Source of the DNA: Trametopsis cervina
Lineage: Eukaryota > Basidiomycota > Agaricomycetes > Polyporales > Irpicaceae
Assembly (NCBI GenBank): GCA_022385755.1
Contig: MU278348.1
Coordinates: forward strand, 655,035-719,034
Direction: 5' to 3'
Length of the DNA: 64,000 bases
Part shown: piece by piece, positions 10,926-22,077 of the stretch
Numbering within the stretch: position 1 is the stretch's first letter
Layout of the letters: every line of letters begins with the position of its first letter
Position numbers and translations under genes: made by a program
The notes under the pieces: generated by a model
What the model was told of the DNA's origin: nothing
Seen by the model: only the letters and a program-made list of their open reading frames with translations
Databases searched by the model: none

Positions 10926-12870
10926 AATCATACTCGGTGGAGGGGCAGAGAAGATGAGAGTTAGTAGAAGAATATGAGGAAATGATTGTCGGAGACGAGC
11001 CCCAAGGGGACGTCGTTACGGCCAGATCTAATCAGATTGTCAATGTCAAAGTGGTGATATCAGTATCTGATTAGATTGAAAATGTCTCACGCTATGCGCG
11101 GCTGCTGCCTCAAGAAAAGAGGCACAATAAATTCGCTGCGCCGCGACTACCTGGCGCAGGGGGAGAACCTTCACGGTGAGAGAGAAGCGAGCATATTGAG
11201 CGTGCTTGCCGCCCAGCCCACGGGACTTGTACGGTGTCTTCTAGGTCACGCCACGAAGTACAAGCTGATTCTCGCCGACATGCTCGCTGTAACCGGGGCG
11301 AAAATGAATCGCCGTCTTTCAGCGGGCTCGCGGCTGCCCAGAGCGGTGATCTGTCAGGCGGTTCTCCTCCCATCGAGTCGGGCGGCAATCCCTTAGTTTG
11401 GTCGTCTACCCTTGCACTGCTGTGAATACATCTGCCGTTAGTGGGCATAAATTGCTCCAGAGGTACCTGGTGGAGGAGAGTACCTCGCGGGATGGCATTG
11501 ACGTGGCAAGGGGGGCGAGCAGGTAGCGGCGTTTCAGGCTTGAGAAGATCTCTGACGCTGCAACGTGGGACTGCAGAATTCCATGTTCCGAGATTGTCCA
11601 GTTCAATGCATCGCTCATCTGTCGCACATGCACGATGTATGTTCTTGGGTAGGAGGTTCGCAAGCTAGGGGCATGTGTCACGTACTCAGAGGGCCCGCAC
11701 CGCTGCGCTCCAACGCATCCGCAGGAAGAACTGTAATGGAGCAGAGGGGTACGATGCGGGCCCCCTTGGGGCGAGTATCCTAGAAGGCCTCCGTCTGAGA
11801 ATCAGATGTCGTAAGTCAGTTATACGTGAGCTATCAAGTACTATCATTTGATATTCACCCGCTTGGCACATAGACGCATGCACAGATGTAGGACGGCAGA
11901 TGTAACCAAATGTCTCCTCAGAAAGATGTCGGAGGTAGCCGAAGTGCCACAGGGCGCCGTAAGTGGGCATTTTAGGCTAGCCCCGGTCGCCTCGACCATG
12001 CCATGGTTTCCAGGCTATGTTCAGCATTTTTGAACTGTCCAGCTTCGAGAAAGAGTTTTCCTGCGTTGTGGTAAATTGGGATAATGATATCCATGGTAGT
12101 TCAGTACGGCCAAGCCCAACGGAACCATACGTCGAGTAAGCTCTCTGAGAAGAGATGCACTAGTGATTTGCTTCGATGAGGCGCAGCGTATCACAGTGCA
12201 CGGATTGCAAAAGTCCTGCGGGGATCAGGACCACCGCCAGATGGCAAGATATGATTTTCAGATTGTTTCCGGTCATGACACAGTCCGTGGCATCGATCTT
12301 CGCGCTTCTGGCCTCAACATTCAGTCAAGGGGGCCGTATGTCACACTGTCTTTGTGTTATTAATAAGGCTTGCCGAAGAGGGCGGGCCTGACGGACAGTC
12401 AAGTGAGCATGGCCAGTGTACCTGCAGAAATACTCACAATCTACGGAAATGAAACGCACTGTCATATATTTAGAACAGAGGCCATATGATAGCTATGAAA
12501 GTTCAGAAGAGGTACGTGAGTGAATCGCAGTCTCTCATGAACAATGAGCATGACCTAGCTGGAGGGAAACTGGCCAGCGCCTACACATCGTGTGGACCTG
12601 CCCTTCTGGGAGAGATGGACATCCGTCTGAATCTTCATGCTTGACATAACATCGATAGCTGTAATCATGATACATCCCTCTATCTTTCCGACAGTGCTGT
12701 GCCGTCTTATCGGAAGCATGAAATCAGGCGGCGGTCTGTGGCAGCAGCCCAGAAGTAGCTAGAAGCGGTGGGTTACTGCGTATGAGGGTTCGTTACTGAG
12801 GACACGAGGTGTATCTTAGCCGCTGCAACTATATTGAATAGTGGAATAGTCACCCACCAGTGTCACACCC
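10926..12870. other. Gene-poor region
   Basis: Almost 2 kb in which open frames are short, overlap in different frames and show no domains. The one structural signal I see is the 12-bp inverted repeat near 11026-11076. No transposase or reverse-transcriptase fragments were recognised. Confidence 0.4.
11026..11076. repeat. Perfect 12-bp inverted repeat with 27-bp spacer
   Basis: ATCTAATCAGAT (11026-11037) and its exact reverse complement ATCTGATTAGAT (11065-11076) flank 27 bp. Each arm is nearly palindromic itself and each is followed by TTG(T/A) and an AATGTC, so the arms also read as imperfect direct repeats. It could be a hairpin, a paired protein-binding site or a remnant of a small transposon end. 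Confidence 0.5.
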
Positions 12871-12879
12871 CAGATGTTG

Positions 12880-12887
12880 TATATAAG
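12880..12887 (+). promoter_or_regulatory. TATA box of the small Cys-protein gene
   Basis: TATATAAG lies 94 bp upstream of the ATG at 12974. It is followed by a C/T-rich leader (TCTCGTCTCTTCCACTCG), typical of strongly expressed fungal genes. Confidence 0.65.
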
Positions 12888-12973
12888 GTCGCTGCTTCAT
12901 TGAATGTCTCTTCAGCGAACTCTCGTCTCTTCCACTCGCAAACTCACTCTTACTTGTCTTCCAACTCAACACA

Positions 12974-13135
12974 ATGGTGAGGGCCACTATGGATAACCAC
13001 TTCTATCACCGTCTTACCTTCATCATCTTCACGTAGGCCGCTCCCGCTGACGTTAAATGCGCTGCTACCTCCTCCACCCCGGCCGAGCCCAAGCCCTCGA
13101 CCTGCAGCTGGCCCGACTGCGGCTGTGAGAAGTAA
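12974..13135 (+). CDS. Small Cys-containing protein, metallothionein-like in size only
   Basis: The ATG (12974-12976) is followed directly by an intron (12977-13036, GTGAGG...CACGTAG), so the first coding exon is just the start codon. Exon 2 (13037-13135) gives a 33-residue protein: a Pro/Ser/Thr-rich middle and a C-terminal CSWPDCGCEK, four Cys in all. There is no signal peptide. A strong TATA box, pyrimidine-rich leader and C-rich codon choice (GCC, ACC, CTC, TCC) suggest high expression. The Cys pattern (C-x4-C-x-C near the end) could bind metal, but it does not match a metallothionein family I can name. The final GAGAAGTAAAT could also be an intron donor (GTAAAT), which would extend the protein past 13135. 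Confidence 0.55.
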
Positions 13136-13457
13136 ATGTCGTCTCTGCGCTTGCGTTCCGGTCAGTTTGCTATACCTTCAATACAACACGCTCTGTCTAA
13201 CAGTTCCATAGCTCGTCGTCAGCTCCATTGTACGATAACACGTCCTCTCACTACCTTGTCAGGGCTGACCGTCCGTTTCAGTGTCAAGAGCGAGTTGCAG
13301 ACGAAGTTTGACGCGAAAGTTCTCATGCACTGTATAGCAATGTGTATCATCATGTATAACAATGTATGACAAACGTTTGAACAAGTCTGCCACCGTTGAC
13401 TGCACAGATAAGCATATATGATAAAGTATGGATGAGTACGCACAAGCAAGTCTCTGT
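13136..13457. other. Convergent intergenic region
   Basis: About 320 bp between the small Cys-protein gene and the 3' end of the BCL7-like gene. Nothing coding is recognised beyond a possible 3' extension of the small gene. Confidence 0.35.
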
Positions 13458-14162
13458 CTAAGATTCTGTGGTCGCAAATGGGTCCTCCTCCATAACTTCA
13501 TCGAGTAGCGGCCCTCCCAGCAATGCGTCCGAAGCTTGAAGCTGAGAAAGATCCCCAGCACCCTCGAATGCCTCGCCGTCGGGGCCCATCTGCGTCATGT
13601 CGAGCTCCAAGTCTGCATCCATGCCCTCTACCCCAGCAGTAAACACAGCTTCCGAGGGCTTCAACGACTCGTCCAACACGTCGTCTTCTGCATCCAGCGG
13701 CGGAGAAGGAGGCTGGAAGGACACCGAGAGTGGATGTGGTTTGGGAGTAGCTGGTTTTGACTCCTCGCGCAGAGGCAGTGGCTCGGACACCTCTCTTGAG
13801 ATAGGTGCGGGAGTAGGCGCGACCGAGGGCGTCGCTTCGTCTTGGTCCATCTCGTCGTCCCCGTCAACTGCTTCCGGTTCATCGGGCAGTGGCGCAAGCG
13901 GGATGTCCGTCTCGCCTTCGTCGTCGCTGAATTGCTGACATAGAACCAGTTTTAGGTTAAGTTAGAGTTGGAGGGTATGCAATACACTGTTTACCTGCTT
14001 CTTCTCTGACTTCACCCACTTGTAAACCTTGAACGTCGATCCGACAGCGGCACCGTCGGGCACAACCCATGCCTTCTCCCAACAAGGGACAGGCTGCATC
14101 AACTGCCTCCTCGAGGCCTCCGAGGTGGAGGTGCTGAATCCTACTCTTCGTCGTGTGGCCAT
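13458..14162 (-). CDS. BCL7-like N-terminal domain protein (putative SWI/SNF-associated)
   Basis: Exon 1 (13995-14162) and exon 2 (13458-13934) join over a 60-bp intron (GTAAAC...GTCAG), giving 214 residues. Residues about 25-56 read CWEKAWVVPDGAAVGSTFKV followed by YKWV. This matches the animal BCL7 core, in which a W-E-K-x-W-V strand is followed by a variable loop and then (R/K)-(I/V)-Y-K-W-V. The rest is acidic, Pro/Ser-rich and disordered, with repeated Asp/Glu-rich patches (SDDEGETD, DEVMEED). BCL7 proteins are accessory subunits of mammalian SWI/SNF chromatin remodellers; a role here is inferred only from the motif. It is divergent from the GNAT gene. Confidence 0.6.
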
Positions 14163-14475
14163 GGCGCGTTGTAGTAGTGGAAATGAGTCGGTTTTGTTGC
14201 GAGCAAGCAGATGTACAGTGCTCTGGTCGAATTCAAGGCGCGTTAGGGCGCATCAAATTCGCGTCTCTCACGTGCACCGATCGTTTCTCACGAATATGGC
14301 CACGGAGCGTCGTCGGAGAAGTTGACGTTGTACGTAGTTCTGTGAGTTCGAGATACCTGGTGTATACCAATTGGCATCCAGACTTTTGGATATACTCTTA
14401 ATCTTATTCGACGTAGTAAGTGAACTCCAAAGCCGGATAATGGCGCACGGTGAACTAAGGCTGCACTGTAGAGCA
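14163..14475. other. Divergent promoter region
   Basis: About 310 bp between the BCL7-like gene and the GNAT gene. The frame of the GNAT gene is open upstream to 14371, so part of this may be coding. No clear promoter motif was seen. Confidence 0.35.
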
Positions 14476-14994
14476 ATGCCAGCGACACTGGAAAGCCATA
14501 TTTTGCGGCGTGATTCTGTGGATCTGGACACAACTTTACCTCACGTTCTCGCACTCTCGAATGAAATATTCTCAGCGGAGCCTGGCACAAAATATACGTC
14601 GCTAGTATATTGGAAAGAACAGCTATCGCATGACATATCCGCCATCATCTACTTAACTACATCTGAGCCGAAAGCGTCATCCATCCCGTCCAACCCGCGT
14701 CCAATAGCCTTCCTGTTTGCCCACCCTCGCACACATTCTCCACCGCTGAAGGATGGCACACGCGAGACCCTGCATATTTGGCTTGCAGGCGTTCTTCCAG
14801 AACAAAGGAAGATGGGGTGTCTGGGGAAGATGATGCAGGAGCTCATCAAGGACTCTACCAGCCTGCATACTATCTGCACAACACCATCTCGCTTTCCCGA
14901 TATGTGGACGTGGCTCTGCAAGAGAGGGTGGCAGCGCGAGAAAGACTTCGAGGAGGGCAAAATCATGCTGAGCAAGATCGGGAACAGCCATTAG
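14476..14994 (+). CDS. GNAT-family N-acetyltransferase
   Basis: A single exon of 172 residues. The layout is that of a small GNAT enzyme: an N-terminal helix region with PHVLALSNEIFSAEPGTKYT, a central strand TLHIWLAGVLPEQRKMGCLG followed by a helix KMMQELIKDS, and a C-terminal CKRGWQREKDFEEGKIMLS that resembles the GNAT motif B end (Y-x3-G-F/W). The acetyl-CoA loop Q/R-x-x-G-x-G/A appears as QRKMGCLG, close to consensus. The acceptor substrate cannot be inferred. An in-frame ATG at 14371 would add 35 residues that lack similarity to the fold, so the internal ATG was preferred. Confidence 0.7.
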   Translation: MPATLESHILRRDSVDLDTTLPHVLALSNEIFSAEPGTKYTSLVYWKEQLSHDISAIIYLTTSEPKASSIPSNPRPIAFLFAHPRTHSPPLKDGTRETLHIWLAGVLPEQRKMGCLGKMMQELIKDSTSLHTICTTPSRFPDMWTWLCKRGWQREKDFEEGKIMLSKIGNSH

Positions 14995-15080
14995 CAGTTT
15001 GATACTTGGATTGTGCTAGTTCCTCGCCTTTATGAGGCGCAGCGTCCTTCGGTGGGAACCTGCAATGCATTGGCAGAACT

Positions 15081-16076
15081 CTAGCCTATTTCCTCAGCCC
15101 ATCGTAGAACGTCATCTGCCATGATATTCTGTTGCTGAGGACCTGTGATAGAGGCCGCTATCTGCAAGGCCGCTTGTGAAAGCTCAGCAGCGGTATCGTC
15201 CTCTTGAACGGCCTGTTGAGCGGCATGTCCGAGCGCGTTGAGCTTCGCTTCCAGCTCGTCGCACTGACTGTCAGACACAATGAATATTACTATGGGCTTC
15301 ATGAACTTTAGCACGTACGCATTGATGGCCTTTGTCTCTTCCCTCCGAAGTTCTAGTTGCCTTTGCATCATGAACTCCAAATTGCCTCTCGCCTATCATT
15401 TCGTTGAGTTCGCCCACTCAGAGCACGGTGGAGAGAACGGTACAAATACTTACCTGCACAGGACGCATATCATTCGCAGCAGCCATTAAGTTTTGCGACA
15501 GAACGGCTATCCACTCAATGTGCCTATGCCAATCAGGAGGCTCCATAGACATTGGCGGAGGCGGAGGCAAGAGCAGCGCATCCAGTAAATGTGAGTACGC
15601 GACCAGCATGGATTTGAGGACAGCGATGAGCGCGGGACGACGGTCTTGACTCACAATTAGCATATCAGGTCTTCAACGGTATTATTGGCACATACCTACG
15701 CTGGGATCTTCTGGATACAATTGGTGGCCTCCGAGCTCGGCCAGTGAGGGTATTGTATCCTTAACCTGCAGATGGTCTCAGACGAAACTGCACCTTGATA
15801 CAGTAGATTGCGCACAAGCCACGTATCACCAAACACAGTATATTGTCCCTCTTCCATCATCCAATCCACGCGTGGCTTCTCGAGCTGTGTGAGTGGCCAG
15901 TCTGGCACCTCCGTCTGATCTGCCAACACCTCGGCCTGGTTTGCAGTGGCGACATCATCCTCTCCAACGCGTTCTTTAAGAAGCTCTAATAGACTGAGGT
16001 TGTGGGTCGTATAGTTTGTATAGTGAGATGGTGGTGACGGAAAGGGGTTGCGCAACTCGGCCTGTTCATCGTCCAT
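15081..16076 (-). CDS. MED7: Mediator complex subunit 7
   Basis: Four exons (15816-16076, 15696-15765, 15454-15644 and 15081-15392) give 277 residues. The joins restore VFGDTWL-VKDTIPSLAELG, then HQLYPEDPSVDRRPALIAVL, then HIEWIAVLSQNLMAAANDMR followed by PVQARGNLEFMM, which is the Med7 order: N-terminal F-P-x-P-P motif (NPFPSPPSHY), the short strand ending in QLYP, the D-(R/x)-x-x-L helix and the N-x-x-R-P-x-Q-A-R helix. Med7 sits in the Mediator middle module and links activators to RNA polymerase II. The first intron uses an uncommon GTGCGC donor, chosen because it is the only one giving the conserved frame. A Pro run (LLLPPPPPMSMEPP) lies before the H-I-E helix. Confidence 0.9.
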
Positions 16077-16260
16077 GACGGTTGCGCTTCAAGATGTCTC
16101 TTTATGTTGTAGCGCCCGTACAGCTGCTCAAGATAAATTCAAGATCGCCTGACATGACCTCTGGCTCGTTCACAGATATTGCTTGGGAAGCTATATAATA
16201 CAACACAGAAAGCTGACATCTACATCATGTATCCAAGAAAAACACAGAAACCCATTAAGC

Positions 16261-19043
16261 TCAGAGCTTCGCCTGCGTTATCTCGCTGGGCCTAGAAGTG
16301 AGGATCTCCTTGGCCTTGTCTCTCAACAACCGCCTTAAAAGCTTCCCACTGGGGTTCTTGGGGATCGCATCAATAAACTCTACACCTCCAGCCAGCCTCT
16401 TGTAATATACTTTGTTGTCCCGTATAAACTGACACACCAGTCAATTCACGATCGTGCAGAAGTTTGTCCACATTTCTCACCTTCACAATAGAGGCTTTGA
16501 TCACGTCAGCTTCTTGGGGGTTGCTCTTCAGGCGCGCTTGCGCAGTATGGGAGGGGACGACAAAGGCCAGAGGCACTTCGCCGCTGTATTCATCCGGGAT
16601 ACCAACGACGCAGCAGTCCGCGACGTCCGGGTGTCCGAGCAGATCGCCTTCCAGCTCAGCAGGCGCAACTGTAACGGCAAGGTCAGCCGGTTTTCGGGCT
16701 AGTGAAGCAAAAGCTCGCACCTTGGAAGCCTCTTACTTTGATAAATTCCTACGTTAAACTCAGCCCTGACAATTCTACTCGACCAAGGTGAAGGGCACTC
16801 ACCTTGAGACGATCCAGAACGAATACCTCCCCACGCTCGTTGATCGTGACCTCGTCTCCTGTGCGCACCCATCTGTCTGGTTTGCCATCGAAATAAACAA
16901 ACGTCTCGTTCGTCCTTATGTCGCTCGTTAGTTTTCTGCGCGCAATGAAGCTGGAACCGACTCACGCCTCGGTGTTATTGTAGTAACATAGTGCCGCGCT
17001 GGGTGTCTTAGTAATTAATTCACCTGACTCATTGTATCCGGCCCATGTCCCATCGCGCTTTAACACCCTGCAGACAACGCCCGCCAGGAGTTGGCCAGCG
17101 CTGCCCGGCGTCCCGACCTTCATATCAATTTGAGGGAAGGTTACAGCCGTCGCGACTTCTGTCATGCCTGGTTTCACGTCACACGTCAGTTCTTTGCAGA
17201 CATTGAATAGACGACAAATGACGTACCATATCCTTGCCCGATAGCGGAATTGGGTAGCCTCTTGCAGTACTGTTTCGTGAGTTCTGCCGATAAGGGTGCA
17301 GCACCGGACATACACATGGTCACCGAACTCAAATCGTATTTTTCTACGATAGGACTCTGCGCTTGTTTGGTTAGGTATAATTTGCCTCCTGAAGTGAACA
17401 CACCTTTGCTAGTAGGACAATCATGGGTGGTACGAGGCTAGGCATTCGACTGTCAGTAATATTCAGCAGGAGCTGAGAGCGACACATACAGCAGGTGATT
17501 AATACGATAACGCTGGATATTTTCCAGTAAGCGTTCGAGCTCGAACCTCGGCATGACGACAAGGGAGAACTGATAGAGCGTGTCAGTTGAGGCTTTCTGC
17601 CCTACATGATCAAGACATTAGCGTACTCCGAGAAATATGTAGAGGTGCATTGCGACGATGAGACCGTATATGTCTGCAGTCTCTTAGCTTTAGTTCCGCA
17701 CGACTTAAATTCGGGACGTACGGTAAAACGGTAGCACTAAGCACTCAGTTATTGATCGACCCAACTACAGTGTAAGTATGCTGTGACTTACCTGAGAGAA
17801 CGACCTGGCCCGGTTTGTACCTTTCCGTCACGTCGTCCGTCGCCTTGCCCCCATGAGCCATCTGAATGACATTCGCGACAACCGCATAATGCGGAATTGC
17901 GACAGCCTTCGGCCTCCCCGTCGTCCCGCTTGAGAAATTCAGGAGCGCAATTTTCGTCTTGCCCTCGCCTGGACTGAGCTTCCTTTCCTCGAACGTTGGG
18001 AACTTGGCGAGTCCTTCCGCAATAAGTCCTTCCGCCGTCGCGTATTGCCTTGCCTTGGCAGTCGGGGGGTCGATCAGTGCTATACTATCAGAGGGTATCC
18101 CGGCATCGCGTGCTGCCTTTTCTGCTGTGGCTAGACTGGCTGAGTGGGTAAATATCACACGAGCCTTAGTCAGATCGAGCTGATAGAGAAGTTCGTCCGC
18201 TGTATAGGCAGGATTGGCAGTTCTGTAGGATTAAATGGGTATATAATCAAATGGGTCTCTGAGTCTTATGGCAAAATTGGGAATAAAGACTGACGTTACA
18301 ATCCCTCCTAATCGATGTACGGCCCTGTAAAGAACCCTCAGATGATCTCCATTCAGACCCTGACACAACATGACATACCACACAATGACAGGATAATCTA
18401 CGGCGAGGGAAGTTCATGAGAACAATTTCAAAGACAAATCACGGAAATGGCGGATCGCGTACCGACGTGATTGGGGCTGAATAGACACACTGCCAGTGCA
18501 TGGTATAAGCCAATTATGACGATAGCTTCAGGGACAACGATAGCACGTACCAACATCGCCTTCGCCTGTCAAACGTAAAAAAGATGTAAATATAGTGGAT
18601 CGATATTACGAATTCATAACAAGTCGTGACGAGGTTCAGGAATCTTAATGAAACCAAGATGTGATATTTCCTCAAATTTCCTAGTCGTCTCTTTCGCATA
18701 GACTTACAACACCATACGACTCCTCGAACGAACATGATTTCAATAACACGCACCTATATTCCAACGGACTTTCATCTCATTTGCGAGTCCGAACGTCCGC
18801 GCCCGCAGCTGTTGGACATTGGAAAAATGAGGTTACATGAAGACAGCTAATGAACGCGTCACACACCTCTGCGAAACCGACTCCCCTCCCCGTCGATTCT
18901 TCTATGAGCACCGGATTCAGATGCTTGTTCACTGGTCGCTGCGGATGCCATGAATCCAGTATGAACTGCGGTAGCGTCACGTCGTCTGGAATGTGTGGCA
19001 AGGAGCCATACTTGGCGAGGGTGGTGAATTCAGGGACACTCAT
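16261..19043 (-). CDS. Acyl-CoA synthetase / 4-coumarate-CoA ligase-like, PTS1 (copy 1)
   Basis: An ATP-dependent class I adenylate-forming enzyme that activates a carboxylic acid to its CoA ester. About 14 small exons can be joined on the minus strand, starting [20 protein letters not shown] at 19043. Core motifs are all present: A3 [17 protein letters not shown] (near 17930), A4/A5 region [14 protein letters not shown] and GQGYGMTE, the A7-A8 strand with [20 protein letters not shown], and A10 [13 protein letters not shown] near 16330. The protein ends Gln-Ala-Lys-Leu; AKL is a PTS1 peroxisomal signal. Exons of 15, 27, 19, 30 and 15 nt occur. Substrate is unknown; phenylpropanoid, phenylacetate or medium-chain fatty acids are typical for this clade. 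It lies head to tail with copy 2. Confidence 0.85.
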
Positions 19044-19368
19044 CGCTGCTAGTCGACCTCAATGAGGAGTTGGGATGCAAGGTGGAGGTTTGAGAGACAC
19101 TGCTCTCGTCATATTTAGATAGAGTTTCAGCAGTCCTTGAGGAAAGTGCAACGACACGCAGGGGTCATGGGGCCGATCATGGTACGCTACCGGAAACCCC
19201 AATTAGCACATGCCTCAAACATACCCGGCGCTGGGCGCTCAGATCATACGGCGTACATCTAATCTCTCATATCTACCAGACAGCGAATACCGCCATGGCT
19301 AAGTTGAAACTTGTATGATATCAATCAACATGAGTGATAATTTACGCACAGGAGCATAAAAATATGCA
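19044..19368. other. Spacer between the two ligase genes
   Basis: About 325 bp that must contain the copy 2 terminator and copy 1 promoter. No coding exon was seen. Confidence 0.4.
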
Positions 19369-22077
19369 TTACAACTTGACTGCAAACGGCGCGAGTGGCT
19401 TTTGCTTTCTTAGAGCCACGGCCTGTTCTCGAAGAACCCGTCGTAGAAGCTTACCACTCGGATTCTTCGGAATCACGTCAACGAACTCAACACCACCCGT
19501 AAGCCGTTTGTATTCCACTTTCGCATCTGCGACGAACTGTTCAGGCAATCATATCTTAGCCTCTCGATGTTCCGTGGTAGGATATAACGCGGAATACGCG
19601 TGGGAAGCATGCTCACCTTTGCGAGGGCAGCTTTGATTCGTGCGGATTCCGCGCCGTCTTTCTGAATTCTTGCGCGAGCGGCTTCGTTCGGAACGACAAA
19701 CGCAAGCGGAAGCTCGCCGCTGTACTCATCGGGGACGCCGACGACGCACACGTCGGCCACGTCAGGATGATCGAGTAAGAAACCTTCCAACTCGGCTGGG
19801 GCGACCTGGAATCCCCGAACCTTCATGATTTCCTGCGTTCCATTTACTCAGCAGTTTGGTCAGAGAAGAAGGTGAGAACTCAGGAACCTTTATGCGATCC
19901 TTGATGTAGATTTCCCTCTTTTCGTTGATCAAGACTTCGTCTCCAGTTCTCACCCAGCTGAATAACTCGACATTGGCACACAGACGGGCGCTCTGAGGAG
20001 CATAACACGCACCCATCTACAAACGTCTCTTTCGTCCTTCAATGTCGGCAGTTACGTCAGCATCCGTTTTCGACGCGACCTGAAAGCTGATAATACTTAC
20101 GCTTGAGGATTCTTGTAGTACCCCAGTGCCATAGATGGTCCAGTCACGACGAGTTCTCCAGTTTCGCCCTCCTTGGCTAAAGACCCATCAGGTTTCACGA
20201 CCCTTGCGATCATACCCGGGACCAAAACTCCCGCTGAACCTGGAGGAGCTATTTTTTGCTCGTGGGTTGATACAGCGATAGTCGTGAAAGTCTCGGTCAT
20301 GCCTGCATTGCATACCCACGATGCGGACCATTATTTAGAGCAACAGAGATATGGCAGAACTCGCGCACCATAACCTTGGCCAATATGAGCGTCAGGGAGC
20401 ACCTTTGACAGTTGCATAGTGAGTTCCGCGGATAGCGGAGCAGCACCACACATAATGTATCGGACAGAGGTGAGATCATACTTCTTCGTCAGTGGGTGCT
20501 GGTGGGCCAACGATGTCTCTTGTGTGAGCCAAAGCGTCAAAAGATGATCAAGATGGCAGTCACCTTGGCAAGTAGGAGAGCTACGGGCGGGACGATGCTG
20601 CATCCATGTCATTAAAGACAAATGCACATAAAAAACGGAGGGTCCTTACTGAAGCTGTTTGATGTGATAGCGCTGAATGCTTGACAGGAAACCCTCGAAG
20701 GTGAATTTTGGCACAACAACGATTGTGTTCTAATCAAGCAACTTCACGTTAGTGTCACAGAAACGAAAGACAGGGATGATTTGACGAACCCCAAACCACA
20801 GATGTGTATGCAAGACGACAATAAAGCCGAATACATCTGAATAGTGTACGCCTTCGGTGTCAGTGCCAGCTTCAGCTCCGTCATTTGATCTGTGCTCACG
20901 AAAAAATGGCAGAACTGAGAGACATATTAACCTCTTAGTTGATCCAAATTACGACGGAATGTGATGCTCACCTCCGTGGACTACGTCTCCTACCTCAACC
21001 CTAGGAGCCTTCATAATCGCTGTCCTCACCTGAAGAACATTCGCAATTAATGCGTAGTGAGAGGCAGCGACCGCTTTGGGTGGGCCAGTGGTACCGCTCG
21101 AGAAGCATAAGAACGCAATCTTGGTCTTTGCTTCCCCAGGGTTCAACTGTCTCTCTGTGAATGACGCTTTACTACTCAGTCCAGAAGCAATCAATTGTTC
21201 CACTGATAGATGCGCTTGGGCAGGTGCGGCCGGTGAGTCAATTGTAACCACCCTGTCTGGCGAGATGCCCACTGCTTTAGCGGCTACCAGCGCCACTGGG
21301 AGACTTTCGGAATGTACGACAATGAGTGAGGCGTCCGACAGCCGCAGCGCGTGTGTAAGTTCATCCACTGTGTAAGCTGGATTAACAGGGCTTCATCCGC
21401 CTGCGCTGTCAGCATAGTATGCAAGCAAAATACTAGCCAATCGACGTACGAGACTATTGCTCCCACACGGTGGGCCGCCCTTGCGAATGGTCAGCAATGA
21501 GTATATGGGGTGGGATATTTGCCAGCATACCACACCACAACAGGCCAGTCTAATATCAGACCATGATGCGATAATTAGCAGTACTATCAGACCGGAGAAA
21601 TGAGTGCTGCGTACCAACATTATTCTGGCTGAGCAAGCACACTGCCACAGTAGGTTGAATGGTAAGTACATTCGTGATTCATGTGGCCAACGTACCAACG
21701 TCATCATCGCCTGTGCACACTCATGATAAGCTCCGCGAACAACGAGCACTAAACGTTTCAGAACTGACCTAAATTCCAGCGTGATTTGAACGCGTTCGCG
21801 AGTCCAAATGTCCGTGCGCGGATCTAAATCGTACACAGCGCCCATGTGTTTATGGCTTTTCAGTAAGTTCCGGCAAGTGACATAGGAAAGCAGGCGCCCG
21901 CACCTCGTCGTACCCGATCTTTCTGCCCGTAGTATCTTCAATGAGCCACGGCATAAGACTTTGCGGGGCAGGCCTCGAAGCATGATAAGCATCGAGCATG
22001 AACTGTGCGACTGTCAGGTCGTCCGGGATGTATGGCAGAGGGTCACCGGGAGGATAGAATTCGGTCATGGCGCCCAC
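19369..22077 (-). CDS. Acyl-CoA synthetase / 4-coumarate-CoA ligase-like, PTS1-like (copy 2)
   Basis: A paralogue of the downstream gene with the same exon plan. The N-terminus (PPGDPLPYIPDDLTVAQFML) parallels copy 1. Motifs: A3 FSSGTTGPPKAVAASHY (near 21090), [71 protein letters not shown] and A10 [13 protein letters not shown] near 19450. The Gly-to-Pro change in the A3 loop (TTGPPK) is tolerated in the family. The protein ends Ala-Val-Lys-Leu; VKL is a weaker but plausible PTS1. It keeps two 15-nt microexons at the same places as copy 1 (21696-21710 and 20900-20914). The ATG at 22077 or one three codons on (22068) could be used. The pair looks like a tandem duplication followed by divergence. 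Confidence 0.83.
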
